Assembly (NCBI GenBank): GCA_016169945.1
Contig: JADLSH010000091.1
Location: 1,240,001 to 1,304,000, forward strand
Direction of reading: 5' to 3'
DNA: 64,000 nucleotides
From: Trachythela sp. YZ-2020
Taxonomy: Eukaryota; Cnidaria; Anthozoa; Malacalcyonacea; Clavulariidae
Part shown: positions 21,641 through 34,400 of the stretch, one piece after another
Layout: each line of letters opens with the position of its first letter
Position numbering within the stretch: position 1 is the first letter of the stretch
Notes under the pieces: model-generated
What the model saw: only the letters and a program-made list of their open reading frames with translations
Told to the model about the DNA's origin: nothing
Databases searched by the model: none
Made by a program: the position numbers and the translations under genes

Positions 21641-21858
21641 CCAGATATAAAGTCGTTTGGCTGGTTGAAAATATCGAAGTTTCTTTCAAGAATCAATTGA
21701 AAATAGTTGAAATGAAAGTGCGTGTAGTGTAGAGGTTTAGTTCATGGACTTTGATCAAAGCAAAAATATACTCTTGTGTATATATATACTGAAATGATAT
21801 GGTCTTCATTGTTTTGCAGACAATCGTGGATAGTCTGGAATGAATGCAATGCATGAAA

Positions 21859-22061
21859 TGTAAAAACGGATTGGTTAAAATAACCAATTTAAATTGGTTG
21901 TCTCAGATGCATTTCTTTTTTATCAATATTATTTGGTCAAAAAACAGAAATATTGATTAAAATAACCAAACTTGTGGTTGAAAATAACCAATAAAATATT
22001 GGTCAAAAAGTGCATCTGAGACGACCAATTTAAATAGGTTATTTTAACCAACCGTTTTTAC
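21859..22061. mobile_element. Palindromic MITE
   Basis: TGTAAAAACGGATTGGTTAA and TTAACCAACCGTTTTTACA bound arms containing TGTCTCAGATGCA and TGCATCTGAGACG. Confidence 0.75.
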
Positions 22062-22422
22062 AGTATGGCAATGGCAATGTTCAGTTCAATGTATGGATTT
22101 CAAACGATGGTGATGAAAACATAACACTTGCTAGCTTCGTGTATCCAGCAATTGAATGGAGAGCGCCCAGAGTCTGTAAGTCTCTATAGATCTTGGCATT
22201 GGCTTTCTCGCTAAGCAGTCCAGTGACTCCAGTCCGCATATATAAACAGCACGTATTTAAACACAAGCACATAACTTAACGGTAAACTACAATATGTTTG
22301 CTTAATCCTTGTTATTTCAAGTACCACTTATATACAGTACACTTTTACTATACATGTAGCCTTTGATATGATGAGGTATATAAATAGTGTAATCTACGGT
22401 CTGCTTCGGATGTCGGACCTCA

Positions 22423-22607
22423 ATAGACCACTTTCATAATTCAGATGAGTTTAAATATTCTTTTATGTGCATCTTAATAAGCCTCATTGACCTCGTTCAG
22501 GTTAATAAATTCTATTCAATTTTAGTCACAGAAACGAGGCTGATAAGGCTTATTAAGATGCACAAAAAAGAATATTTAAACTCATCTGAATTATGAAAGT
22601 GGTCTAT
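22423..22607. mobile_element. Palindromic MITE
   Basis: ATAGACCACTTTCATAATTC pairs with GAATTATGAAAGTGGTCTAT; inner arms TGCATCTTAATAAGCC and GGCTTATTAAGATGCA. Confidence 0.8.
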
Positions 22608-22935
22608 GCGCCCAGACCAATGCCAACAAACAAAAAAGACTTTAGGCGATCACTGCATCGGACACACATGAAGAGTCTGACGCCCGAAACAGGCCCCAGA
22701 TAATTAGAGAGAATAACACTATCGTTAAATTACATTTTGTTTAACACAAAAATTACTTGTAGCATACGAGATTCCTGCAGAAACTGTGATATTTGAGAGT
22801 GAAATACAGGGTGTATCAAAAAAAGTAACCAACTTTGCCACTTTGGTATGTTATCGCGCGCATAATATTCAGTTTATACACTTACCTTTTTTACACAAAT
22901 AAAGATAAGGCTCTTAGCTGTCAAATGACACCTTA

Positions 22936-23121
22936 TAGGGCGCTTTCCATTTAATGGCCAGACCGGTCAGACCAAAATTTCTGTCTCTGGCTGAAATGGA
23001 CCTCCTTTTGATTTGATCCAAATTTTCCGGTCAGACCGGTCCTAAGCCGAAACGTTTTGTGTTCCATTTAACAATTTGATTCATCTGATCTGTCTGACCG
23101 TGTTAATGGAAAGCGCCCCTA
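22936..23121. mobile_element. MITE nested in the mariner-like element
   Basis: AGGGCGCTTTCCATTTAATG and its reverse (GTTAATGGAAAGCGCCCCT) enclose GACCGGTCAGACC motifs in both orientations. Confidence 0.75.
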
Positions 23122-23365
23122 TTTTGTATCACTGCGATCAATAATGCCCAATACGATCCAATGAAAAAAGAGTGGTCGAAATCACATTTTACCACCTTTG
23201 GGAATTAAACGTCCTTCGAATTTTCTACCATTTGCCCAAATGATGGTTGCCTATTTGTGAAACATTCAGCATTGCCAGTTCAGTCTGCAAACTCCTTTTT
23301 CGTAAAGAGTTCTAAGAACCAAATTTCGTTGTTAAATCACGATTTGAACCTTCTTTAAATTTACC

Positions 23366-23505
23366 AAGCCATCTTATTAAAATTCTTAAGGGTTAAGCCA
23401 TCTTATTAAAATTCTTAAGGGTTAAGCCATCTTATTAAAATTCTTAAGGGTTAAGCCATCTTATTAAAATTCTTAAGGGTTAAGCCATCTTGTTAAAATT
23501 CTTAA
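23366..23505. repeat. 29-base tandem repeat, about five units
   Basis: Unit AAGCCATCTTATTAAAATTC + TTAAGGGTT starts at 23366, 23395, 23424, 23453 and 23482, almost without change, so it expanded recently. Confidence 0.9.
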
Positions 23506-24077
23506 ATATGAATCCGAAATGAGAATAATTTCAATAGGCAGACAATAGCTCAACTCCCAATGGTGGAAAAATGCGTTTTCGACCGGCAATTTTTATCGTA
23601 TTTGGCAATTTTCAGCTAAAGATTGATCTTTATTGGTATGAAAAATATATAACCTAAATAAGAAACTCACTTTGGATTACCTTTTTTTTATACACCCTGT
23701 ACAATAAGAAAGGTGTTAAGTGGACTAGTACAAGAGGATTAAGTATGTTGTGATGATAATTTTTGTTAAAATAGATTATCAAATTTGTTTAAAATATATA
23801 TTTTAAACTTCTGTCTACGTCGATTTACTTTACACCACATTTCTTTTTCTCAGTCTTTCCGATCATAGGAGAGCAGATTGAATAATTGAAAATGATAGTT
23901 TTGCTCTTATCCATGACCATGCTATTGTTAATTTGAATAATTTTCTCCTTTTTTATTGCAACTGATCAGTTCTGCTAATTGACTATAGGATATTTTCTTG
24001 CATTCTTCTGTTCACCCATTATTTTCACCAGTTGTTGTAAAATTGTGATGTGAATGTTCATTGTTGTATGTCCGTAA

Positions 24078-24376
24078 CTACACACGAAAAAATCTCACAT
24101 CTTGTCAACAAGATTTGTTCGCAACAGACTTGTAGCAAGCTTAGCTTGTCAACAATTTGTTACAAGGATGTCACTCGCAACTTGTTAAAAAGTTGTTGAA
24201 TTGCAGGACGATAGCAAGTTAACTTGTAACAAGTCTGCCTAGTCAACAACCTCGTACCAAGTTGCCTACGGCTCGTTGACAACATCTCAACAAGGTGCAT
24301 GGAGACAAGCAGTGCGAACACATCATGATAACAAGTACATGTTTGATACAACTTGTGCGTTTTTACGTGTGTAGTT
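24078..24376. mobile_element. MITE, ACACACGTAAAAA / CAACAAGTTG family, copy 1
   Basis: ACTACACACGAAAAAATCTC at the left, TTTTTACGTGTGTAGT at the right; the interior repeats TTGTCAACAAG, CAACTTGTAAC and TTGCAGGACG. Further copies lie at 26915-27230 and 55327-55487. Confidence 0.75.
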
Positions 24377-25039
24377 GGTTATATATACCCTTCTTCTCAT
24401 TTCATGTATACTATAAATTCTGCCATTTGCGACCGAGTTGCCTGCGGAGGAGGCGGTGATATCGTTATGTTACGCCCACGAATATATTTCTTTTTTATTT
24501 TAACCACAACCGTAACGTAACGATATAACCGAGGAGGCCATAGCGGGTTCCCTGACAGTACACTTGTCTGGCATTGCCTTACCTGACTGGTTATTGGGAG
24601 CCATTGTCAAGAAAAGAACCACCACTGTCCTTCACTGGATGTTATATGAAATTAATAATAATGTCATTTATTTAATCACGATAAATTACATTACAGCTGA
24701 CGCTGATGGGGTCATGGACTTAAGAGGGTGTTTATGCGGTTTACTGTTGGGCGTGATTTTGCCAAAATCCTTAACTGTCACTGTGATTCTATCATAATAT
24801 TTACTGTTAACCATGAATTTTACTTCTCGTACTTAACTGTGAGTTTTCCTAATTTGCTTTGTGATTTACTTGATTTTGGACTTTTACACCACAATATAGT
24901 TTGGTTTTTTATTAAAATATATTTACTTATGTACTGCAGTTTTTATTAACTGTGGATCAGTCGATGTCAAAACAAGGAAATTTCCTTCCGGAAGGATGTT
25001 TTTGCCTTTGCAACGAAATTTGGAAGGAAATAAGGAAAT

Positions 25040-26900
25040 TATTTTTTTCTTATAAAGCCTAAGAATAAGTCAATTTCCCACGCAATTCTTGTGCAAATGC
25101 GCTTTCAGAAAACACCGAAAATGCTGTGATTTTACGAAATGTTTAACTGTTAATTGTGACAAGGTACCCCCATAAACACCGAGGAGGACCCCGAAGACCA
25201 TCAAAGCATATCACCCGACCTAGGTAAATCCCCAACCTCGACCTACAGTAGAGGGCAAATGTTACACACCAAATATTGTATTTGGAGTTATGTAAGTGAC
25301 ACATTAACGGCAATCATGGAATATATAGCGCCTATATATATATATACAGCACACTGATAGCCAGTTCTATACTCAAGGGACAAAAAAGTCATATTCCCTA
25401 AGAAATACAGGCAAAGTAAGCGTGTTCTATCTGAGGTGTGATTTCCTAGACATTAGAGGCCTTAATATTGACATTGCAAACCGCCAACGATCACGTGACG
25501 AGATTTCCGCGGTTGAATTTCAGGTAAATTGTACTGCAATCTTAATCTCCACAAAATTTATTATCTCTGACGTATAACTTCAAACTGCAGTCGGAGGTTT
25601 GAGGTAAAAATTCTAAACCTCAATCTTAAGGTTTCTATTATTAAAATCGGGCAATTTCCACAGTGGCGGAAATTTCGGTGGGCTGGGGGGGACTGCGTAC
25701 AATAGACGATTTGAATTCCGCCACTGAATTCCCATCTTTGTCGGCAGTTGTCGTTGACTTTTCTGATGCAGTTTAGATTATTTTCTATCGTTTGCGACGA
25801 GCCGTATACTAAAAAGCGACATTACGAACCTGAAATTGTTTTATTTTATAGCGGCTTTTGTGACACAGGCAGATGCCGAAATATCACTTATTAATTGTTG
25901 GTCTTTATATCAACAGAGATATAGTAAATGTTTACACGAAAATTTACTGACGCGATATTATGTATGATACCGCTATTCGGACAGTGGTTAGTGAATGTGC
26001 CTTTCACCTCTCTCACTCGATTTCTACGATATCCAGTTGTCTCAATGTAATTTCGCCAAGGCTCAGTCCATGCTAGAAGAGTTCTTCCACTCTAAACGCT
26101 GCAGATTTTTACATGTTTCTCCGGTTACCTCCTGTGGTCACACCGCATGCACCAATTCGCAATGAGGAAGTGCCCATATTAGAACAGCTAAGAACTGGTA
26201 TACAGAAGTCAGTACTAAATAAACTAGTTTAGTCTCTACTTTTAAACGTCTCCAGAAAGTCGGTACATTATTATATTGTTTCTGATCGGCACCGTTTGAG
26301 AAGTTTATATATTTATAACAACTATAAATTGTCGATCATATTAACAGCGATAGTATAAATAATATATGGTAGAAAATGTATCCATATGGTACTATTAAGA
26401 TATTTTTATGCGCTGGTTTCCATGGCATTTTAGATAGGGTTTTTGTAAGTTTGTCACATAACTCATAAGAGTATTTTTCCACATAGTTAAGAGGCCAAAG
26501 GCAAAAATATCTCATTTTAATTCTTGGGAAATGATTAACAATGATACTAAATATTGACACATCGAGTTATGTATAATTATATACTTTATAAAAGTTTATT
26601 GAGGAAGTAGTTTTCAGCTAAATTACAGATATAGCCATGTAGATAAAGAACTAGGCGTTGACATTTCAGAGACAAATTTCAGTTTTCATAGGCCATATAT
26701 GTAATTTGTGCCATACTTGCCATACCTATGTATTCATCCAGTCAAGCAAAACAACGGTCAGGATTATTCTTATTGAAGCAGACAGGTTAGTTCCATGTTC
26801 AATGTCACTGCTTTCGAGATATTCTACAGCTAGTGAATGATTGTCGGATTAGATCTCCGGTACATTATATTTAGACCCATGGTTCTACTCCGAGTCGCTC
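25040..26900. other. Intergenic, no gene recognised
   Basis: AT-rich with a TATATATATA run near 25336 and scattered short frames. I see no domain, splice-supported exon or structured RNA. Confidence 0.4.
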
Positions 26901-26914
26901 CACGTCTACACTCG

Positions 26915-27230
26915 TAAGTATCTCACATCTTGTCAACAAGATGTGTTCGCAACAGACTTGTAGCAAGCTTGTCAACAAGTTGTAACAATGTTCTCATTTT
27001 ATCAAGTTGCTACAAGGTTGTCACTCACAAGTTGTTGAATTGCAGGACATGCTAAGATGTTGGAACAACTTGTAACAAGTCTGTTGAGTGAACAACCTTG
27101 TAGCTAGTTGTCAACAAGCTGGGAACAAGCAGTGCGAACACATCCTAACAAATTTATGAAGCAGCAATGCAGCATTGGTATAAGTCTGCTGCAAGTTTGT
27201 TACAACTTGTGTGTTTTTACTTGTGTAGTC
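26915..27230. mobile_element. MITE, CAACAAGTTG family, copy 2
   Basis: CTACACTCGTAAGTATCTCA to TTTTTACTTGTGTAG with the same TTGTCAACAAGATGTGTTCG core as 24078-24376. Confidence 0.75.
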
Positions 27231-27296
27231 TCCGATCCCTTGCACCCAGTAGTCTTTTTGTGGTTAAACTACCAAGAACCTGCTAACGTCTGACGA

Positions 27297-27410
27297 GGAG
27301 GCTACTCCATACCGGCTAAGCTGTAAAATTGCTTGACCACGGTACAAGAAATCGAATCCGCGACATTCGGTTTGCCTGAGTCCAACGCCCAATCAACTAA
27401 ATTACGAGGT
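27297..27410 (-). repeat. tRNA-derived SINE fragment
   Basis: The minus strand begins GACCTCGTAATTTAGTTGAT (A-box-like) and has a B-box-like CGCGGATTCGATTTC, followed by the CAAGCAATTTTACAGC segment. It parallels the better copy at 40170-40303. Confidence 0.55.
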
Positions 27411-27550
27411 CAGTTCGCTTTGTGTAGGTGACATTTCAGAACTGAATCTAACCCCTTCCACATCATGCAGTAGGTCTTATGTCCATGCACTAATGATTGT
27501 GGGGATAGATGACGCTATACTACCCCGAGTGGCTCCAAGCCGGGTAAGTT

Positions 27551-27708
27551 AAGGCTTGTTCACACGATCCGATTTGTCGGATCCAATTCTCCTCTCGCTG
27601 ACAAGAGTAAGGCTATTGGCTCATACTTGGCGAAAAGTGTAGTTGTTGCTGTATTGTGTAAAATCACATGCGTCAGGAGGAGAATCGGATCTTGCGAACA
27701 GGCCTTAA
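27551..27708. mobile_element. Hairpin MITE
   Basis: AAGGCTTGTTCACACGATCC and GGATCTTGCGAACAGGCCTT are inverted; inner arms ATTCTCCTC and GAGGAGAAT. Confidence 0.6.
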
Positions 27709-27725
27709 GTGTTAACATAACTTCT

Positions 27726-27980
27726 CAAACTCATTAATAATTCATGAGCAAAACACAAAGGAAATCACCACCGTATCGTTGTCTTAATACCACGGTAATA
27801 AACACCCATAAATTAACTCAACTTTCGCATTGAATTTCTCTTTAAATACTGGTTTGTTTCAGAAGCTATATCATACACTCGAAGTCGTTTATTATGGTGA
27901 TTTAAAAACACCTGAAAGTATGTTAAAAAACTCGGCTAGCGCCTTGTTTTTCAACACACTTTTCGGTGTTTGATTGAGTT
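27726..27980. repeat. Interspersed repeat CTCATTAATAATTCATGA family, copy 2
   Basis: It begins CAAACTCATTAATAATTCAT, with AAAACACAAAGGAAA following, as at 7603. Confidence 0.5.
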
Positions 27981-27984
27981 CGAT

Positions 27985-28255
27985 TCTCGTTGAGGACACT
28001 CATCACACTCATGTGAAAAGAGTAAGTCAACGCTCTGCCGAAAGTCGTGGGTTTTCTCCGGGCACTCCGGTTTCCTCCCACAGGGAAAGTTGACTGGGTG
28101 GGTTAGGATAGACAGATTAGGAAAGTAATATCACAATTGTTGTAAAAATAGATAATGTAGGCTACATACATAATGTAGGTAAGCTAGATACTTGATGTAA
28201 TCGGTCACTGAAAAGCCCCAATGGGGAGTGAGCTGAATAATGTATGTATGTATGT
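27985..28255 (+). repeat. SINE with conserved central domain and (TATG)n tail
   Basis: GTTCGATTCTCG (B-box-like), then the conserved block GGGCACTCCGGTTTCCTCCC, GGAAAGTTGACTGGGTGGGTTAGGAT, and a TATGTATGTATG tail. The block recurs inverted at 53285-53340. Confidence 0.6.
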
Positions 28256-28333
28256 GTTTCAAATCACTATAATAAACTCCTTCTCGTGTATGATATATTA
28301 CGTCAAGAGGAGGGTTGCTTAAAATTTTAAAAA

Positions 28334-28439
28334 ATGTTGATGACTCCTTATATTTTAGTTACGACCATATTTCTGGTATCTGTAGTAAGATTGAAGGCTG
28401 AGACGTGCTCCAAAACGTTTTTCAAGAATGTCACTACTG
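28334..28439 (+). CDS. Exon 1: signal peptide and start of PAN domain
   Basis: The ATG opens MLMTPYILVTTIFLVSVVRL, and cleavage is likely after the Ala at residue 22. The exon ends in phase 1 at ACTACTG|GTAAGC. The first PAN cysteine (residue 25) is here. A second ATG lies two codons downstream. Confidence 0.8.
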
Positions 28440-31400
28440 GTAAGCTGTGCAATATTCAAATTTAGAATTTTCAGAACCTTTTCATGTATGTGTTCTTTCT
28501 CATCCGACCACATTTTAGAACGTACATATATTATAGCAGTTATTTGCTACATTCTCAGTTCCCGGTGGAGAAGCCCAAAAATATTACACGAAGAACAATG
28601 GGCGGCCGGTTAAAGTCAGGCTGACATACGAAATTCAAAGTGACTATATGTTCTGCAGTCAGCTATTCAAAAAGCTGACATTCATGTCACCAATATATAG
28701 AAAAGTATTTTTTGCGAAGGTTTTGAGCGAGCTAGCTGGTAGCTCACAGTAATAACGGCGTGCGCCTACGAATTTCACGTGGGTTCGAATCCCGGCCGGT
28801 ACTTTTTCGCTCTTCATATTTTGTTAAAAATTCTTTTTTCCCTACTAATTTTGACTTTCTATGGTTAGAGTTGAGGGTAGGGTGGGGGTTGATGTATTGT
28901 TCAAAAATCTAAAATCCAACTTTGGCTTGTGCTCAAATCCAGCCGGACATTTAGTTTTTTCAACACTTTGTCCGGCTGCCGGACATATAGTCAATTCGTA
29001 CAAATTTTTCATCAGGCCTACTGATTATTGTAAAGTTTTAATAATGCAATCTGTAATAATCTCCATACCGGTGTCGAATTTGTTTTATTAATTACAGTGC
29101 ATTTAATATGTTATGATTATCTACTCTTTTAATTTGGATCGCAAAATTCTCACTTATATTTTCTCCGTCCTTCTGCTCTGTTGAAGAGCATATAGTTCTG
29201 ATATAGTTCTTATGTGTACGAGACCCCATACGCAAACATTAACATGAGTTGAAATCCAATTTCAAATTGGCTTTTGTTACAAGTTGCATCAATCGAATTC
29301 GGAATCGTACTCAAATTTGTTGGATTCGTCCGATTTCATGCGTCTCGTCTAAACGAAATCGTGCGAAATCGTGCAAAATTGAGCACGTTTCCGTTTTCAT
29401 CCGGTACCGTGTGCACGCAAAACCTTATGGCATAATTATACTTGAATGCGGTGAAGTTCCAGTGTAGGTAACGTCAAAAATATACTTGAGGGATTACCGT
29501 ATTTACTTGTTTAAGCGCCGCCCCCGATTAAGCGCCGCCCTCCGAAAAGCGCCGCACTTATTCACAACAACGCGGCCACAGAATCTTTAAAGATCTATAC
29601 AGAAGGGCCATTCGCGTCGGAACCTTTGAAGTTGTTGTGCTCGTGCATATCCATACAAATAATAGATATCTATTATTTCTATGCGCATATCGCATTACGC
29701 ATGTTGGCTGCCATTACTCTGGCCAGTCAATTGCTTTTTCTGGCCTATAAGCACGCTGAACTGGCTGATCCGCCATTACTCTGGCCAGTAAAGTGCATAT
29801 TTTTGCATAAAAAGACGAGGACACGTTGCACCTCTGAGTGGCCCTTCTACTGGTTAGACGGAATTGTTCGAGCTGAAAACAACTACAGTACAATCTTTAA
29901 TCTGCAGCCTCGGATATTTATTACCCTGTACGATATTGTTGTTATGTTCAAAGTGAGTATATTTCAAAGCTCTGTCGTTTAACTCTCTCTCCAGAACTGC
30001 GAAATTCCGTGGTGAAGGCAGATATAAATAGAATATGTTTTTAAAGCGCCGCCCTCGAATATGCGTCGCCCTCAAATAAGCGCTGCTGCATCGCCGTACG
30101 GAACCGTATGGTATAATCATACTTATATGTGGTTCCAGTGTAAGCAGCAATGAAAATATACTTGAGGCATTACAGGATCAAACTATTTAAATATTATAAC
30201 AGAAACTTCGACATTTCGAGCGAAGGCTCTTTGTCTGGAAGTTGGTTAACTAACTCTCGCTTCCAGACGAAGGGCCTTCGCTCGAAATTAACGTCGAAGT
30301 TCTTGTTAAAATATTCTTCACGTAGTTTGATCCTGTAATCCCTCAAGTCGACAGGCATGCCTGACTCCCGTTATCTCTATAATTACTTTCAGGTCCCTCG
30401 TTACCCCAAGAGGATATCATATCAAATCACAGCGTCCATTTACAAGGAGAATGTTATATTTACTGCTTGCTACAGTCAACTTGTGTTGGTCTTAATTACC
30501 GACCCAAAGTTGACGAGAATACAGTAAACTGTCAGCTGAGTAATAAAACGATGAAGTACAGAATAGAAAATACTGAAGGAGAGTGGACTTTCTATCAAGA
30601 TGCCCAATCAGTACGTCGAATTTATCTGAAATATTTAGTATACATGTGCATACGGTTTCTATTAAGCCCCAAGGGCACATTTGACGGGGGGGGGGTAGAG
30701 AGCAGGGATGGATTTACGAGGGGTGCATGGGTGCGCACCCTTCATATCCTTGGCCAAGGGGGGTGCACAAAGGGTGCCAGTTTCCATATAAAATCCAAAT
30801 TTTGAATTTGGCAGGGCATTTATTTAATTTATCAAATAATAAGGTGTTAGCTTTTGGTCGCCTCTTTGACCATCAAAGCAATCCTATTTTTAACACTGAG
30901 TTTCTGAGAAGGTCAGAACCCAGACCCGGTCGATGGTCACGCCCTGTTTCATGACCATGCCCGCTTAGCCCCCCCCCCCCCCCCCCTTCTCTCCTGCCAG
31001 ATCAAGCTATCTGATCAAGGATCGTTGTTGGAGAGGAATCTTTAATAATTAAAGAGGGGAGCCGGGAGCTGATTGATTTAGCCGAAACGAGTAAACTAAC
31101 GTGAACGTCCATGCGCAACATGAATTAATCTCATCAGTACAGCAGATCAGTGGGTTTCACCCACTGAGCTATACTATATTACTGGAGGAACTGCTCGGCA
31201 AAGAAAAGTGAAGCAAAAAACATGGCGGATTTTGGCAGTTTTCACCCCCCTGGTTTTTTGCACAATATTTTTGCAAAATATTTTGTTTTAAAAGCTCAAA
31301 CCTTCATTTTACGCCTGCCTTGTTTGTTTTACAACGTGGAGAGAAAAGTGAGGTTTTGCTCCGTTTATGGATGCCACAATGGTACAAATCACTGTTCAAG

Positions 31401-34400
31401 AAAATATTTTTTCACTCTGGTAAGGTTGTATTAAATATTTGTTGTCTAACTTTTAGGTTAAATTTCAAAACTTGAGTATTAATATGCTGACGCTGTAAAC
31501 AACAGATTACAGATATTTCCTTTCAAAAACCTTGTATAAAAATGATTAAGAAATGTGTACGGAAACTTTTCTTTTTCTTTTTAATAGCAATTATAGTTTA
31601 TCACAGTTCATTGTTTAAAATATGTGCTCTCGGCCCATTATTGTTCCACAGTATATAAAATAGATGCACTTTTTCCATTATATTTTACGTCAAAATACCG
31701 TTAGGATTTATAGCCATTCCCAGAACCTCTGTGCCATTACATTATAGACAGAACATTGCATTATAGACAAACAGATAACTAGTCTCATGCTGGTTTTGAT
31801 AACAAACTTTCCAGGTTGTTTCAACTTGTTTGAAACAGCATTTTATATTATCATTTATAGTACTGTGAAGTTAGGTGTATAAACTGTATATAGATTCTGT
31901 CCTCTGTGGAACATTTAACAGCTTGTAGTTTTAGTCAGTCAAACAAGATAAAACTCGAAAGTGATAAAATATATTTGCCATGCTGCTGTCTAAAATGGTA
32001 ATTAGGAGCTTTATCTATAACAGGATAATATTGCTTGGGCAGCAGTGCCAGACACTATAGGGGGTGTGGGCATGTGGAAGGGCTTACTGTGAACCCCCCC
32101 CTCCTCAAGTATAATGAATTCTACTAACTGTTCATTTTCCTAAAGTCTCCTCATAACAAGCTATTACTGATAAATATACTGTACATAATGGATTTTCTTA
32201 TTTACCCCATTACTGGCAGTACCCTACCACTGATGAGTAAAATTGTCTGGCGTTGGACGGAGTAAAATACTAAAGCAGGGTGCATCTGGGCGCATTGCCA
32301 GCTAATGGGTTAATCCATTAGCTGGCAATGCACCCTACTTTAGTATTTTACTCTCTTTAACACCAGACAATTTTATTCATCAGTGGTAGGGTACTGCCAG
32401 TGAATGGGTTAAGGCAAGGTTTTCATTGTGCACAAATAGTATTGTACATAAACCAACAAAGGTTTTATCTCTCTTCCACCCTTTACAGAGATAAGATGCA
32501 TGTAGGTAACAAAAATGTCTAAAAACAAAGTATAATTTCTCTCTTCTATCATTTCAGGAAAGTCTGTCCTACAGTTATTGATACCAACAAAAAGGAACGA
32601 GGCCTCAAGATGCAGATGTTTCATGATTGCAAATTAGTTAACAAGTGCATGAATGTTACTGGATATATTTGATTGAACATAATTCTATTAATATCTTTAA
32701 TTGTAAATATTTACAAAATTTCAATATTTTCTATTAATTAATAAACCATGATAACTTGATTATTAATAGTAATTTATTTGTTCAGGTTATTTTTTAAGAA
32801 AGTTTAAATATAAAAAATATTAATTATGATATTGTATCTTCAATTTCCAAACATGTTGCATGATAATAATTACTGTATTTGCCAGCAGAAAGTGGGCTGT
32901 GTCATTGTGTAATGAAATCTGCAATAAAAAGGAATAGATTACTTACAAAATTAACCTGCATAGCAGTGCTAGTGGGCGAAGGCTCCTCCACTCTCTTTTT
33001 CTTGAGCTCCCCTAACCCCAACCCTAGCCCCACTGTGGATGTGTGTACTTCTGGATGTGTGTACTTCTGGATGTGTGTAAAAGTGAGATTGAATCTACAT
33101 GCAGGGACTAAATTCAAATCATACATGCCTTAAGGATTACCCTTCCCTCATGAAATTCTTACAAATCTGTGTATCGGTGGACCCCTGCATATACAATATT
33201 TCTTTGCCCAGGGTGGGACATTGTCGCACTCTTTGTTTTCATTGTCAGCCCTGGGGGCAGAGCTGGGGGATTATATACTTAAAAATATATAATTCAACAG
33301 CCTGGCAGTTGCCTTTGGGCTGGATAGTGAAAAATATAATGCAAAATCCCGGGGTTGCCTGCGGGCTGGATGGACAATGCTGGAATTCAGTGATAAAATG
33401 CATGGTTTCATAAATTCATACTCCTAACAGAAGCAATTTTCCATGCTACTTAATAATAAATGCTACTTAAATGCATACAAGCAACCCACAACATAATAAA
33501 TGGTATGAATTAACAATGTGGAATTTCAACCTTTGTGGAATTTCACAAAAATAACCCTTTGCTTTGAGGGTAAAACTGAGTTTATAGCACGATATTTTGG
33601 TTGTTTTCTACAACCAAATTGGCAAATTGTGAAAGTGAAATATACAGGCCGCTGCTTGCTAAGATAATGCATTACACTGTACAAGGAACTGGTTTTCTTA
33701 ACAAATTGGGTGTATTTTATCGTTTTGCCTGCCAATTTTTCACGATGTGAACTGTGAAAATAATATACTGAAATATAAATTCGTCTCTTACCTGTTTTTA
33801 CTGCCTGCAAATATCGTCTTCGCCCATCATTTTCCGAGGTTTTAATGTTTGTTTGCTGTCTTTTACGGATCGGAATACCGTGTACGACTTCCACATCTTT
33901 GAACAAATGGTAAAAAGTTGAAAAAATATGTGGAAAAGCCGAAAACAACAACGAAAATTCAAAATTCACGGCAAAAAGCAAAAATATTTTCTTAAAAACC
34001 AGGGGGGTGTTGATATTGTAGCGGGCTCATAATGAGCCCTGGTCAGTGGTAATTACCATTTCCAACTAGAACCAGTGGCGTCATTATGGCGTCATAAAAT
34101 GCCCAAATCCGCCATGTTTTTTGCTTCACTTTTCTGCCTGGCATACATTAGCGGCACGTCCTCCAGATATATAAAGCTCAGTGGTTTCACCTCTTAGAGA
34201 GTAGATAAACATCTTAATTTTAACATTGAAAACTGCCCTTTTTATTTATTGTTAAAGTTCTCAAAAAATAATCGCTGTGAGATGCAAGAAACTTTCCATA
34301 ATGTATTGTATTGTCTTTTTGCAGATCGTTGTCACAACCAAAGGTAAGAAAAGACACAAACACTTGAGGTATCACCCAGGATAATAAGTCAACGATCTCT

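Larger units (their letters stand above)
22805..23701. mobile_element. Mariner/Tc1-like non-autonomous element
   Basis: TA then CAGGGTGTATCAAAAAAAG at the left; the right end is its reverse (CTTTTTTTTATACACCCTG then TA). TA at both sides fits mariner target duplication. The 0.9-kb interior has no transposase. A separate MITE and a tandem repeat are nested inside. Confidence 0.7.
31161..34182. mobile_element. P-superfamily-like transposon in intron 2 of the PAN-Sushi-SRCR gene
   Basis: Inverted ends: the left (ACTGAGCT, CTGGAGGA, AAAAGTGAAGCAAAAAACAT, GGCGGATTT) is mirrored on the right (AAATCCGCC, ATGTTTTTTGCTTCACTTTT, TCCTCCAG, AGCTCAGT). GGTTTCAC lies at both edges (31153-31160 and 34183-34190), an 8-bp target repeat as in P elements. 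THAP-like coding pieces inside support the superfamily. No full transposase is present and a MITE is nested within. Confidence 0.65.

Noticed and set aside
26658..26840. Frame with CNLCHTCHTYV, considered as a zinc-finger exon of the coiled-coil gene
   Set aside because: Cys/His spacing fits no known finger and the gap from 18 kb is filled with repeats; support too weak.
28725..28810. Functional tRNA gene
   Set aside because: A and B boxes are present but the acceptor stem does not pair; a SINE head explains it better.
33526..33780. N-terminal and C-terminal parts of the 151-codon minus frame in the P-like element
   Set aside because: Only the stretch before the donor at 33792 looks like protein; the rest reads through an intron.
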